From CAWARU01 sp963784575 (GTDB lineage: Bacteria > Pseudomonadota > Gammaproteobacteria > UBA6186 > Azoamicaceae), in assembly GCA_963784575.1 (NCBI GenBank), contig CAWARU010000001.1, positions 558,001 to 622,000 of the forward strand: 64,000 bases of DNA. Direction: 5' to 3'. The notes under the pieces are model-generated. The model saw only the letters and a program-made list of their open reading frames with translations. It was not told the DNA's origin and made no database searches. A program made the translations under genes and the position numbers. Position 1 is the first letter of the stretch, and the number at the start of each line of letters is the position of its first letter. Shown here one piece after another: positions 46,093 to 54,084 of this stretch.

Positions 46093-46554
46093 ATGATTGC
46101 AAAGAAACTAAAAGAAATACTGGATAACCGAAAAATGAAATACAGTATTATTAAGCATCCAGAAGTATTTACAACTCAGGAGGCTTCAGAAGCCGCACAT
46201 TTGTCAAGCCATGCAATGGCAAAGTCCGTGATAGTAAAGCTTGACGATGAGTTAGTGATGACAGTACTCCCAGCAAATAAAAAAATAAATTTAGAAAAAC
46301 TTCGAGACGATCAAGATGCAAAAATTGCAGAATTGGCTGCTGAAGATGAATTTAAGTTCAAATTTCCAGATTGTGAACTTGGAGCCATACCCCCCTTTGG
46401 CAATCTATATGGCATGGAACTTTATGTTGATGAATCCCTAAAGGGGCATAAGGAATTAGGATTTTGCGCAGGTACCCATCATGAAATTTTGAAAATGAAT
46501 TATAAAGATTATGAAAAGATAACAAAACCCATCTATGCAAAATTAACAGATTGA
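46093..46554 (+). CDS. YbaK/ProX-type aminoacyl-tRNA deacylase
   Basis: The product has 153 residues and is a single YbaK domain, which hydrolyses mischarged tRNA (Cys-tRNAPro or Ala-tRNAPro in characterised members). Landmarks: YSIIKHPEVFTTQEASEAAH, MAKSVIVKLDDELVMTVLPA, and GAIPPFGNLYGMELYVDESL. AGGAG lies seven bases before the ATG. A 10-bp hairpin follows the gene. Confidence 0.88.
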   Translation: MIAKKLKEILDNRKMKYSIIKHPEVFTTQEASEAAHLSSHAMAKSVIVKLDDELVMTVLPANKKINLEKLRDDQDAKIAELAAEDEFKFKFPDCELGAIPPFGNLYGMELYVDESLKGHKELGFCAGTHHEILKMNYKDYEKITKPIYAKLTD

Positions 46555-46563
46555 AATAAAGGA

Positions 46564-46590
46564 TTCTTAGGGCCTATAGAGCCCTAAGAA
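46564..46590. terminator. Hairpin between convergent genes
   Basis: TTCTTAGGGC (46564-46573) pairs with GCCCTAAGAA (46581-46590), a 10-bp perfect stem with a 7-base loop. There is no long T-run on either strand, but the position between two convergent stop codons fits a bidirectional terminator. Confidence 0.6.
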
Positions 46591-46611
46591 ATTCATCTCA
46601 TCAAAAAATCA

Positions 46612-46842
46612 TTAATAACAATCCCAATAATAATCATCGTAATAATACATAGGGGGTGGATAATAATCCGGACAATAACGACATCGACAGGGACGAACAT
46701 ATCTTTCAACCACAACATATTCTTCAACAGGAACAAAAGCAGGTTCCATGAAGACTAAATTAAAATAGACTCTGGCGCTCGCAATTTGAGGAATAAAAGT
46801 TATTGATATTAAAATAAGGGCAAACAATATTTTCTTTTTCAT
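46612..46842 (-). CDS. Small exported Tyr/Cys/Pro-rich protein
   Basis: The product has 76 residues from the ATG at 46842; the 22 extra residues of the open frame up to 46908 precede the ribosome-binding site GAGG. A Sec signal (KKKILFALILISITFIPQIASA) is followed by a 53-residue mature peptide ending in a cluster with CRCRYC and many tyrosines (PPPMYYYDDYYWDCY). The four cysteines suggest disulfides or metal binding. Not recognised. Its leader is nearly identical to that of the lipoprotein at 41276. Confidence 0.7.
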   Translation of the reverse strand: MKKKILFALILISITFIPQIASARVYFNLVFMEPAFVPVEEYVVVERYVRPCRCRYCPDYYPPPMYYYDDYYWDCY

Positions 46843-47005
46843 AATGCATACCTCTATAATGAAATAAATGATTACATTATAACATTGAATATTCACAAAT
46901 GATACCACTGTTAATTAAAAAATTAATTATCAAATCGATTAACAAATTTGAGCTGGATATCTTTTGATAGTTTTTTGACCTATTTTATTATATTGAGATT
47001 ATGTT

Positions 47006-47998
47006 TTACTGAGATTGCACTGGTTTGGTAGGCGTTTCAGGGGTTTGGACTTGCGGTTCAGGTGATTGACTTGTCTGAATTTTTGGTGCTTCAGGTGTCT
47101 CAATCTCTTTTGCTCCTGCTGTTGCGGTCGCAGCACTAGTCGCAGTTTCATTAGGTTCAGTTACTTTAGTTGCTGCTGGTTCTGCAGGTTCAGAGACGTT
47201 TTGTTCTGTGATGACGACTTCTAGCGGTGCTTCTGAAATTTGTGGTGCTGTTGCAACTCCAGAAGTTGCAGCAATTTCAGGCATTAATACAGTTCTTTGC
47301 ACTTCTGGAATTTCAGGCATTAATACAGCTCTTTGCGCTGCTGCAATCTCTGGCCCTTCAGCAGTTCCTGGCCCTGCTGCAATCGCCTGTGCTCCCGCTT
47401 CTGGTACCAATGCTGGAGCTGCATTTGTTTGTTGCACTAGACGAGCACGTTTTATGCGTTTAAAAGTTGGACGATTAGGAGGCAATGACATGCCTAAATT
47501 TTCCATACTTTTAAACATGATAACCAAAATGCTGGCAGATTTTTTTAAAAAGAAGGCATATGCGTTTTTTAAGGTTTCCTCATTTTTTACATTATTAGCT
47601 TCCTTGATTTGCGCTTTTACATCCGTTATTTTCTTGGACAGAAACTCTAAGGGTTTTGTAAATTGTTCAGGGTTTGGAGCTGGCTTCGATGGCGTTTGCA
47701 ATTGTGTTGGTACTTCTGGTGTCACTTGCATTTGTGTCTGTGCTCCTGATGTTACTTGTGGTTGATCCTGGACACCTGGTGACACCTGTGGCTGTGCTTG
47801 TGCCACTGATAAATTTTTGATCTTTGATTGTATTTGAACCAGTTTTCTCTGATAACCCTTAAATATGGTAATTAATCTTTTTAAGGTCATTTCTTCATCG
47901 GCCCCAGACCATGCTTTAACTTTAAAAGAAGGAACAGAGGATTCTGGTGCAGCTTCTTTTGGCTTGTCAGCTTGTTGTTCTGGCGGATTAGAGCCCAC
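47006..47998 (-). CDS. Pro/Ala/Gln-rich unknown protein
   Basis: The product has 330 residues from a GTG at 47998, nine bases behind GGGAG. Charged helices at about 30-65 (LKRLITIFKGYQRKLVQIQS) and 115-170 are separated by repeats of the QPQVTSGAQTQ type. After a basic KRIKRARLVQQ the protein is low complexity, Ala/Pro/Glu/Thr-rich, with duplicated units AVLMPEIPEVQ and TVLMPEIAATS. No signal peptide and no recognised domain. Confidence 0.7.
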   Translation of the reverse strand: MGSNPPEQQADKPKEAAPESSVPSFKVKAWSGADEEMTLKRLITIFKGYQRKLVQIQSKIKNLSVAQAQPQVSPGVQDQPQVTSGAQTQMQVTPEVPTQLQTPSKPAPNPEQFTKPLEFLSKKITDVKAQIKEANNVKNEETLKNAYAFFLKKSASILVIMFKSMENLGMSLPPNRPTFKRIKRARLVQQTNAAPALVPEAGAQAIAAGPGTAEGPEIAAAQRAVLMPEIPEVQRTVLMPEIAATSGVATAPQISEAPLEVVITEQNVSEPAEPAATKVTEPNETATSAATATAGAKEIETPEAPKIQTSQSPEPQVQTPETPTKPVQSQ

Positions 47999-48054
47999 GA
48001 TAGCATTCTCCCAAAATTTATTATCGAAAATGTCTGAATATGCACATATACATT

Positions 48055-48078
48055 AAAAAGTGAGAATTATCACTCTTT
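48055..48078 (-). terminator. Weak terminator-like hairpin behind phhA
   Basis: On the minus strand AAAG-A-GTGA pairs with TCACTTT (one bulge), followed by a short T-run. It lies about 65 nt beyond the phhA stop codon. Confidence 0.4.
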
Positions 48079-48140
48079 AAAATAATTTATACCCAAAATT
48101 AATTTATACCAATTTGACCATTTATTTAGTAAATAATTCA

Positions 48141-48932
48141 TTAACAAGGATGCTTTGGTGTTTGAATCACAGAATCCTTTTCCTTGTGAATTAAGGACAT
48201 TATATCAGTATTGATGAGGTTGTATAATTGTTCAAAATCGTTCAGAACAAAATAAACTGGCTGCAGAACATCAATTTGGTATGAGGTATGTAAAGCCTCT
48301 ATCAGATCAAAAGGTTTTCGAACTGGAATATCACTTTCCAAACAATACACGGTTTCATTAATTGAAGAAAGGATGCCCCCGCCATATGCTTTTAATCCTG
48401 TTGTCGTTTTTATCAATCCAAATTCAATAGTGAACCAAAATACTCTTGCCAACAACATTCTTTCCTGATGGTTCGCCTTTAAACCAAGTTTGCCATAAAG
48501 TTCAGTGAATTCTGCGTATGCTTTATTAGTGAGCAGCGGACAATGCCCAAAAACTTCATGAAAAATATCCGGTTCTTTCAAATAATCTAATTCTTCTCGA
48601 CGACGAATAAAAGTGGCAGCTGGAAAACGGCGATTTGCAAGCAATTCAAAAAACTTATCAAATGAAATGATGGCTTCGACCGGTTCCAAATTCCATCCTG
48701 TAGTCTTTTGCAAAACACTGGAAACTTCAGAACATTGCGGAACTCTGTCTTTTGGGAGATTTAAGAGTTGCAGTCCGTGAATATACTCAGGACAAGCTCT
48801 GTTTTCAATTATTTTGCTTTGTCTATGGATGAGCTCTTGCCAAACAGCATTTTCCTCTGTGGTATAGGAAATATTTCCAGATTGATCTGGTTTTTTAGCA
48901 ATATAATTGAATTTTTTGTAATTATTTGTCAC
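48141..48932 (-). CDS. phhA: Phenylalanine-4-hydroxylase
   Basis: The product has 263 residues, the usual size of the bacterial single-domain enzyme. It hydroxylates Phe to Tyr with tetrahydropterin and non-haem iron. The iron ligands are His125 and His130 in FHEVFGHCP and Glu170 in WFTIEFGL. The pterin-contact region GLKAYGGGILSS is present. It is divergent from the MBL hydrolase gene with 50 bases between. No pterin-carbinolamine dehydratase gene is adjacent. Confidence 0.95.
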   Translation of the reverse strand: MTNNYKKFNYIAKKPDQSGNISYTTEENAVWQELIHRQSKIIENRACPEYIHGLQLLNLPKDRVPQCSEVSSVLQKTTGWNLEPVEAIISFDKFFELLANRRFPAATFIRRREELDYLKEPDIFHEVFGHCPLLTNKAYAEFTELYGKLGLKANHQERMLLARVFWFTIEFGLIKTTTGLKAYGGGILSSINETVYCLESDIPVRKPFDLIEALHTSYQIDVLQPVYFVLNDFEQLYNLINTDIMSLIHKEKDSVIQTPKHPC

Positions 48933-48982
48933 TGTTTTAGCTCCAAAGAGATTATAATTGAAGTATAGCTTATATTAAATAT

Positions 48983-49699
48983 ATGAAAATCACCTTTTTA
49001 GGCACAAGAGGTTATATCGATATACGCAGTCGGCGGCATTTTCGGCATACCTCAACCATGATCGAGTATCGCGGCAAGCGCATTATGATAGATTGCGGTA
49101 TTGATTGGACCCAGAAAGTCTGGAAAATCAATCCAGATGCCATTGTTATCACGCACGCTCATCCAGATCATGCTTTTGGTTTACAATATGGTTCCCCCTG
49201 TCCTGTTTATGGCAGCAAAGATAGCCTAGCGCTTATGAAAAACTATCCCCTGCAGAAAAGACATTTGATGCAACCCTATAAAAAAGTAATGATTCAAGGC
49301 ATAAAATTTGAAACCTATCCAGTCGTTCATTCCCTGCGAGCACCAGCAGTCGGTTATCGCATCAGAACGCCTAAGGTTACCATTTTCTGTGTGCATGATT
49401 TAATCTCTATTGACGATAGAAAGAATGCTTTGCATGATGTATCATTATACATTGGCGATGGCGCAACGGTTTTAAGACCTTTAGTGCGGCGCAAAGGTAA
49501 TAAGATATTTGGACATACCACTGTGCGAGCTCAACTGGGTTGGTGTCAAAAAGAGCATGTTCCTAGAATGATCGTCACCCATTGCGGTACCCAAATCGTT
49601 GGCGACGCTAGAAAAATGGGACAGATTATCCGAGGATTGGCTCGAGAGCGTGGCGTTGCGGTACAAATTGCCTATGATGGTATGCAAATTCATTTATAG
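48983..49699 (+). CDS. MBL-fold metallo-hydrolase
   Basis: The product has 238 residues. The metallo-beta-lactamase fold shows MKITFLGTRGYID, the metal motif THAHPDH (His58, His60, Asp62, His63), PVVHS and the downstream VTHCG. It resembles RNase Z/PhnP-like phosphodiesterases in layout, but the substrate cannot be told from the sequence. It leads a same-strand run of three genes (hydrolase, methyltransferase, MFS transporter) with spacings of 61 and about 40 bases. Confidence 0.85.
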   Translation: MKITFLGTRGYIDIRSRRHFRHTSTMIEYRGKRIMIDCGIDWTQKVWKINPDAIVITHAHPDHAFGLQYGSPCPVYGSKDSLALMKNYPLQKRHLMQPYKKVMIQGIKFETYPVVHSLRAPAVGYRIRTPKVTIFCVHDLISIDDRKNALHDVSLYIGDGATVLRPLVRRKGNKIFGHTTVRAQLGWCQKEHVPRMIVTHCGTQIVGDARKMGQIIRGLARERGVAVQIAYDGMQIHL

Positions 49700-49760
49700 G
49701 CAGTAAAAACCATAGGAAACGAACAACTCAATAAACAGAGAACACTTTGGAAGCAATTGA

Positions 49761-50405
49761 ATGACTGAAATCGTTAACAAAAATATCGAAGACTATATTC
49801 TAAACCATATGAAACCCGAATCTGCTCTTTTCAAAGAACTCAGGGATGAAACTTATGCTCGCATGGCGCGGCCACAGATGCTTTCAGGACCTGTTGTTGG
49901 GAATCTTTTAAAATTGCTGGTCAATCTTTGCAATGCCAAATTAGTGCTTGAGCTTGGCATGTTTACAGGATATTCAGCCTTGTACATGGCAGAAGGCCTG
50001 CCATCGGAAGGCCGAATCATCACTTGTGAAATCGATCCAATAGCTCTCGAATTAGCCCAAAAATATTTTAAAAGATCAAACTTTGGATCAAAAATTGAGG
50101 TACGTATGGGACCTGGACTCGAAACCCTAAAAATAATTGCTGCGCAAGATGAACCCATCGATTTTGTGTTTATAGATGCTGATAAAGCAAATTACGGCAA
50201 TTATTATAGGGAAGTATTGCCATTGGTCCGGTCAGGAGGATTGATAGTGTTTGATAATGCACTTCGACAAAGCAGGGTTCTCGATCCAAAAGAAAACGAT
50301 TCGAAGGCAATTGATGACGTGAATAAACTTATTGCTGCAGATCAAAAAGTCGAAAATATCCTGCTCAGTATTCGAGATGGCGTGAATGTGGTTAGGAAAA
50401 AATAG
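49761..50405 (+). CDS. Class I SAM-dependent O-methyltransferase (CCoAOMT family)
   Basis: The product has 214 residues. Landmarks: the SAM-binding motif VLELGMFTGYSALYMAEGLP, GRIITCEIDP, the metal-site region FVFIDADKANYGNYYREVLP and GGLIVFDNAL. Members methylate catechol-type hydroxyls with a divalent metal. The ATG at 49761 has GGAAGCAA nearby as a weak ribosome-binding site. It probably forms a small operon with its neighbours. Confidence 0.9.
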   Translation: MTEIVNKNIEDYILNHMKPESALFKELRDETYARMARPQMLSGPVVGNLLKLLVNLCNAKLVLELGMFTGYSALYMAEGLPSEGRIITCEIDPIALELAQKYFKRSNFGSKIEVRMGPGLETLKIIAAQDEPIDFVFIDADKANYGNYYREVLPLVRSGGLIVFDNALRQSRVLDPKENDSKAIDDVNKLIAADQKVENILLSIRDGVNVVRKK

Positions 50406-50444
50406 TAAGCATTAAATGATATTGATATAAGGTTGTCATTTTAT

Positions 50445-51671
50445 ATGAAACAAGCTGCCACAAAAAAAATAGTTTTATTCACCATCATTCTCATGGATCT
50501 CCTAGTCGGTATGGAATTTGATCTCTTTGTACCTAGTTTCCCGGAGCTGCAAAGAGATTTCAATCTCTCCGCATCCTGGGTGGAAGCACTCTTGTCATTC
50601 AATTTTATCGGCTATGCTATCAGCCTATTTTTTGTTGGCAGTCTTGCAGATCATTATGGACGGAAACCTATCATTCTAATCGGTCTCGTGATTTTTATCA
50701 TCGGCAGCATTTTTTGTATTTGGGCACCCTCATTCTATATTCTGCTTGCGGGACGATTTCTGCAAGGAATCGGTGTGGCAGCGCCTTCCATCCTGAGCTT
50801 TTTGATTATTGCAGATACCTACCCCATCGCTAAGCAACAATATTTATTGGCAATTTTAAATGGTATCATGAATGCCTCAATAGCTGCTGCTCCAGTAATC
50901 GGCAGCTATATCACCCTCTATTTCAGCTGGCAAGGCAATTTTACCGCACTTTTTCTGCTCGGAATATTGGTGCTTATCATGACACTCATCTTTGTACCAC
51001 ACTATAAATTGTCAAAGAAACATGAGACTGTTTCATTTGCGGGTTATGTCCCAATCTTAAAATCAAAACCACTCATGCTTCTTATCGCTAATATTGTATT
51101 AATTTTTGTACCTTATTGGATATTTGTTGGCATGTCCCCCTTGCTTTTCATGGAAGATTTAGGAGTTGATCTGAAGCATTTTGGATACTATCAGGGATCA
51201 TTAGCCTTAGTGTTTGCTTTAGGAAGTGTGACCTATGGCCAAATCATGGGGCGTTTCAATCAAAAGAATATGCTAGTAGTATCCAATCTTACTTTTATCT
51301 TTAGCATGATAGTGATCGGCATGGTCACGATTCTCGATGGACTACATCCAGTTTTCATCACGCTTTCTTTGCTGCCATTTACTATTGCTCAGATAATTCC
51401 CACTACAATACTATACCCAATAGCACTCAATTACCTGCCTCATTTAAAAGGACAAGTATCAGCAGTGATGCAAGGTACACGGCTTATCGTTTCTTCACTG
51501 GCACTCCAGATCGCAGGGTATTTTTATGCAGATTCATTTCGAAATATCGGTATCATCATCTTGTGTTTTCTGCTTTTCATCATAATAACGCTCTACTATG
51601 TCATTCGTAATCCATCCTTAATCACTAAAGTACACGCTATTGATGCAAAAAATATTCATGCAAAACATTAA
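50445..51671 (+). CDS. MFS transporter, Bcr/CflA drug-exporter type
   Basis: The product has 408 residues from the ATG at 50445 (a TTG at 50433 opens the frame, but overlaps the ribosome-binding site TAAGG). Twelve membrane helices, with the motif-A loop GSLADHYGRKPIILIG between helices 2 and 3 and the motif-C type segment MNASIAAAPVIGSYI in helix 5. The first helix carries MEFDLFVPSFPELQ, typical of the Bcr/CflA subfamily. Substrate unknown. Confidence 0.88.
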   Translation: MKQAATKKIVLFTIILMDLLVGMEFDLFVPSFPELQRDFNLSASWVEALLSFNFIGYAISLFFVGSLADHYGRKPIILIGLVIFIIGSIFCIWAPSFYILLAGRFLQGIGVAAPSILSFLIIADTYPIAKQQYLLAILNGIMNASIAAAPVIGSYITLYFSWQGNFTALFLLGILVLIMTLIFVPHYKLSKKHETVSFAGYVPILKSKPLMLLIANIVLIFVPYWIFVGMSPLLFMEDLGVDLKHFGYYQGSLALVFALGSVTYGQIMGRFNQKNMLVVSNLTFIFSMIVIGMVTILDGLHPVFITLSLLPFTIAQIIPTTILYPIALNYLPHLKGQVSAVMQGTRLIVSSLALQIAGYFYADSFRNIGIIILCFLLFIIITLYYVIRNPSLITKVHAIDAKNIHAKH

Positions 51672-51843
51672 TTAAAATTAATGGCAAAAATGGTGTTCAT
51701 ACACAGAATATGGAACTTATTTCAATAATTGCTTTCAAACTAATTGTTACGCATATAAACGTGGCTAGTCACGGTTTTTGAAGATTAGAATATGTTAATT
51801 TTTGATTTATTTCGTGCAATACATACAATGAAAGGAGATTTTT

Positions 51844-52260
51844 ATGCCAAGAGATAAAATTGATAAACCTACCGATGAACAAGAAAAGACTGAACGAGAG
51901 CATAAAGGTGAGAGAGATAACCGAAGGGACAATCGAATAGTTGAACCGAAAGCCGCAAAAAGTGCAGCAGAGCGAGCTCCGGAAATCAGTGGTGATAAAG
52001 GAAGAGATGAAAGAGAAAGGGATCGAGTAGAGCGCGAACGGGAAAGAGCTGAAGGAGCTCCAAAAATCAGTTCTTTTAAATATGAAAGAGAAAAGGAGCG
52101 AGTAGAGCGCGAACCAGCACCAGCAAGAGCTGTTCCTGATGCAAGATTGAGAAGCAGAAAAGATAAAGACGAGGATGAGATGGTCAGAAAGGATAAGGGT
52201 GAATATGAAGTCAAAAAGCGATTTGATGACGACAGAGGTGGCAGAAGAGGACCGGGGTAA
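51844..52260 (+). CDS. Small highly charged, disordered protein
   Basis: The product has 138 residues, mostly Arg, Lys, Glu and Asp (RERDRVERERERAEGAPKIS; a near-repeat YEREKERVEREPAPAR). It is predicted disordered throughout, with no signal peptide. AAAGGAGA lies six bases before the ATG. It begins MPRDK and ends GGRRGPG, a frame shared with the next gene (MPRKK ... GDRGPR), suggesting a related or jointly made pair. Function unknown. Confidence 0.7.
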   Translation: MPRDKIDKPTDEQEKTEREHKGERDNRRDNRIVEPKAAKSAAERAPEISGDKGRDERERDRVERERERAEGAPKISSFKYEREKERVEREPAPARAVPDARLRSRKDKDEDEMVRKDKGEYEVKKRFDDDRGGRRGPG

Positions 52261-52338
52261 TAAGTGACTTAACAGACCGGTGAAATATGAAAAGATAGCT
52301 TATGTCAGTAGTTCTCACACATTGACAAGGGGTGATTT

Positions 52339-52917
52339 ATGCCGAGAAAAAAGAAAGAAGATGATGAATCCTCGATACAAAAAATTGAGGACACAGAGGA
52401 ACCGACTCCAATTCTCTTACAGAGAGCAGAAAGCTTACGGGTGGATAGGGTTGAAGAAGTACAAGCTCCCAGAACTACTCTAAGACATGATTTAAAAGGA
52501 ATGGTTGATGTTAGCGTTGAAATTGCAAAAAACTATCAGGAAATGCTTGAAAAAATGAAGGGCGACCATGACCAAAAGCGCGTGGTGGAACGATATTTGA
52601 ATGATATTAATCGAAATGTTAGGGATATCCAAGCAGCAATAGACAAGGAACAACCGACAAGGGAAACAAGTGAAGCTGTCAAACAAATCAAGATTACCCT
52701 CAATAATCTATCTATTATTCATAAAATCATGATAGATGAAGGTTCAGACGATACCGGCTTAAAAATACTTAAGGAAAATGTGGAGGCTCTTCCTACGCAG
52801 ATTAATGCTTTGAGATCAGGGGGAGAACTCCGGATGATAGGCAGCAGGCCGATACCGGATCATGGATGGGATAGGATCGAGCAATCACCTAGGTCTGGTG
52901 ATCGAGGACCGAGATAG
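52339..52917 (+). CDS. Unknown helical protein with conserved-looking ends
   Basis: The product has 192 residues. A charged N-terminus (MPRKKKEDDESS) is followed by helical segments at about 50-150 (DVSVEIAKNYQEMLEKMKGD, KRVVERYLNDINRNVRDIQA), then a Gly/Arg/Pro-rich tail. AAGGGG lies upstream of the ATG. Its 3' end overlaps the convergent gene by 33 bases. No family recognised; it could bind the product of its neighbour. Confidence 0.7.
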   Translation: MPRKKKEDDESSIQKIEDTEEPTPILLQRAESLRVDRVEEVQAPRTTLRHDLKGMVDVSVEIAKNYQEMLEKMKGDHDQKRVVERYLNDINRNVRDIQAAIDKEQPTRETSEAVKQIKITLNNLSIIHKIMIDEGSDDTGLKILKENVEALPTQINALRSGGELRMIGSRPIPDHGWDRIEQSPRSGDRGPR

Positions 52918-54036
52918 AGGCAAGGAAGCATTTCTATTACAGCATTTACTGCATCGAAACCAAGATAAAATCCATTTTGCAGTACCAAAGCTTTGCTTGG
53001 TTGTAGGTACAAAATATTTGGCAGCAATTTCTTTCACAAAGCTTAAAGAAGATTCTTGAAAATATAGGCCCGCAAATTTAGCGGGGGTATTCTTTATTAA
53101 ATATTCAAAAATGAGTCTTATATTAGGCAATACTCCTAATTCTGATCCTATTCCCTTTTGCCGTTCTAAATAACAGCGCTTCAAGTGTAGATAAGCTTTA
53201 ATGGGATCAATAATAAATTTTGGCTGCAGCAAAGTATTGCTGTTTTTTGGGCGATACCATCCGGTGTCCTGCAGATCACAATTTTCTTTAGTGGGCATTA
53301 CCGATTTTGCGAGAGTTTCAACGTATATTTTCCGAAATTTTTCGCAAACCAAGTTAAACCGCTCAGGTAGTTGTTTCCGAATTTCAAGCAACCGAGTCAC
53401 AGATGCGTTTATTTCAAGAGGAAGGCAGAAATCGATATTTTGTATTTTGGGAAATTTTCTCATTATTGCAGCGATTACAGTTTTTGGATCTTTTTCCTTC
53501 AGCCAAAAATCAATGAGATTGAATCCTTTTTTATCTTCCAATTCAAGCATACCCAATTTATATTGTTCGAGATTAAAATTAAGACCCACTGCAAAAGCAT
53601 GATGAAAGATTTTCTCTTTGGCTTCATCACTTTCGTATCCTATAAAGTTTATCAACATCGGCAAATCTTTTGGATTGGAAAGATCTGCTTCAATTAGCCA
53701 GCGATAAACAGCATAGATAGACAGACCTTCGCAATTTGCAATACCCGTCATCGCAAAAGCTGCAGCGGGCAGCAAGAAAGTGGCTTCAATGGGATCGATT
53801 TCACCTCTCTTAGCATATTCTGCAAGCGTTTTTTCTACAACCTTAAAGAGGTGGTAATGCAAATTTCCGGTGTCTATTGAAGGATCGATGACAATATTAG
53901 TACTTGGAAAAAATTGCAGGCAATTGATTTCCTGTGATAAAGCCTCTACCTTTATCTTTGTGTTTGTGTTTTTGTTTGTCTCACGTTTTAATTTTTGAAT
54001 TCCATCTTTCTGCAGTGAGTCTTTTGTTGCTGACAT
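52885..54036 (-). CDS. Unknown soluble helical protein
   Basis: The product has 383 residues. AGGAG lies seven bases before the ATG at 54036. Segments such as IDPIEATFLLPAAAFAMTG and LPMLINFIGYESDEAKEKIF suggest an all-helical repeat fold without clear ankyrin signatures. The C-terminus is Cys-rich (WFRCSKCCNRN), lying just before the 33-base overlap with the convergent gene. No signal peptide, no domain recognised. It sits inside the 51.8-62.7 kb run of unknown and host-interaction-type genes. Confidence 0.7.
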   Translation of the reverse strand: MSATKDSLQKDGIQKLKRETNKNTNTKIKVEALSQEINCLQFFPSTNIVIDPSIDTGNLHYHLFKVVEKTLAEYAKRGEIDPIEATFLLPAAAFAMTGIANCEGLSIYAVYRWLIEADLSNPKDLPMLINFIGYESDEAKEKIFHHAFAVGLNFNLEQYKLGMLELEDKKGFNLIDFWLKEKDPKTVIAAIMRKFPKIQNIDFCLPLEINASVTRLLEIRKQLPERFNLVCEKFRKIYVETLAKSVMPTKENCDLQDTGWYRPKNSNTLLQPKFIIDPIKAYLHLKRCYLERQKGIGSELGVLPNIRLIFEYLIKNTPAKFAGLYFQESSLSFVKEIAAKYFVPTTKQSFGTAKWILSWFRCSKCCNRNASLPLSRSSITRPR

Positions 54037-54084
54037 TGAATGACTCCTATAAGGATTGAATATTTTTACCCAGGCTTTGTCGTA

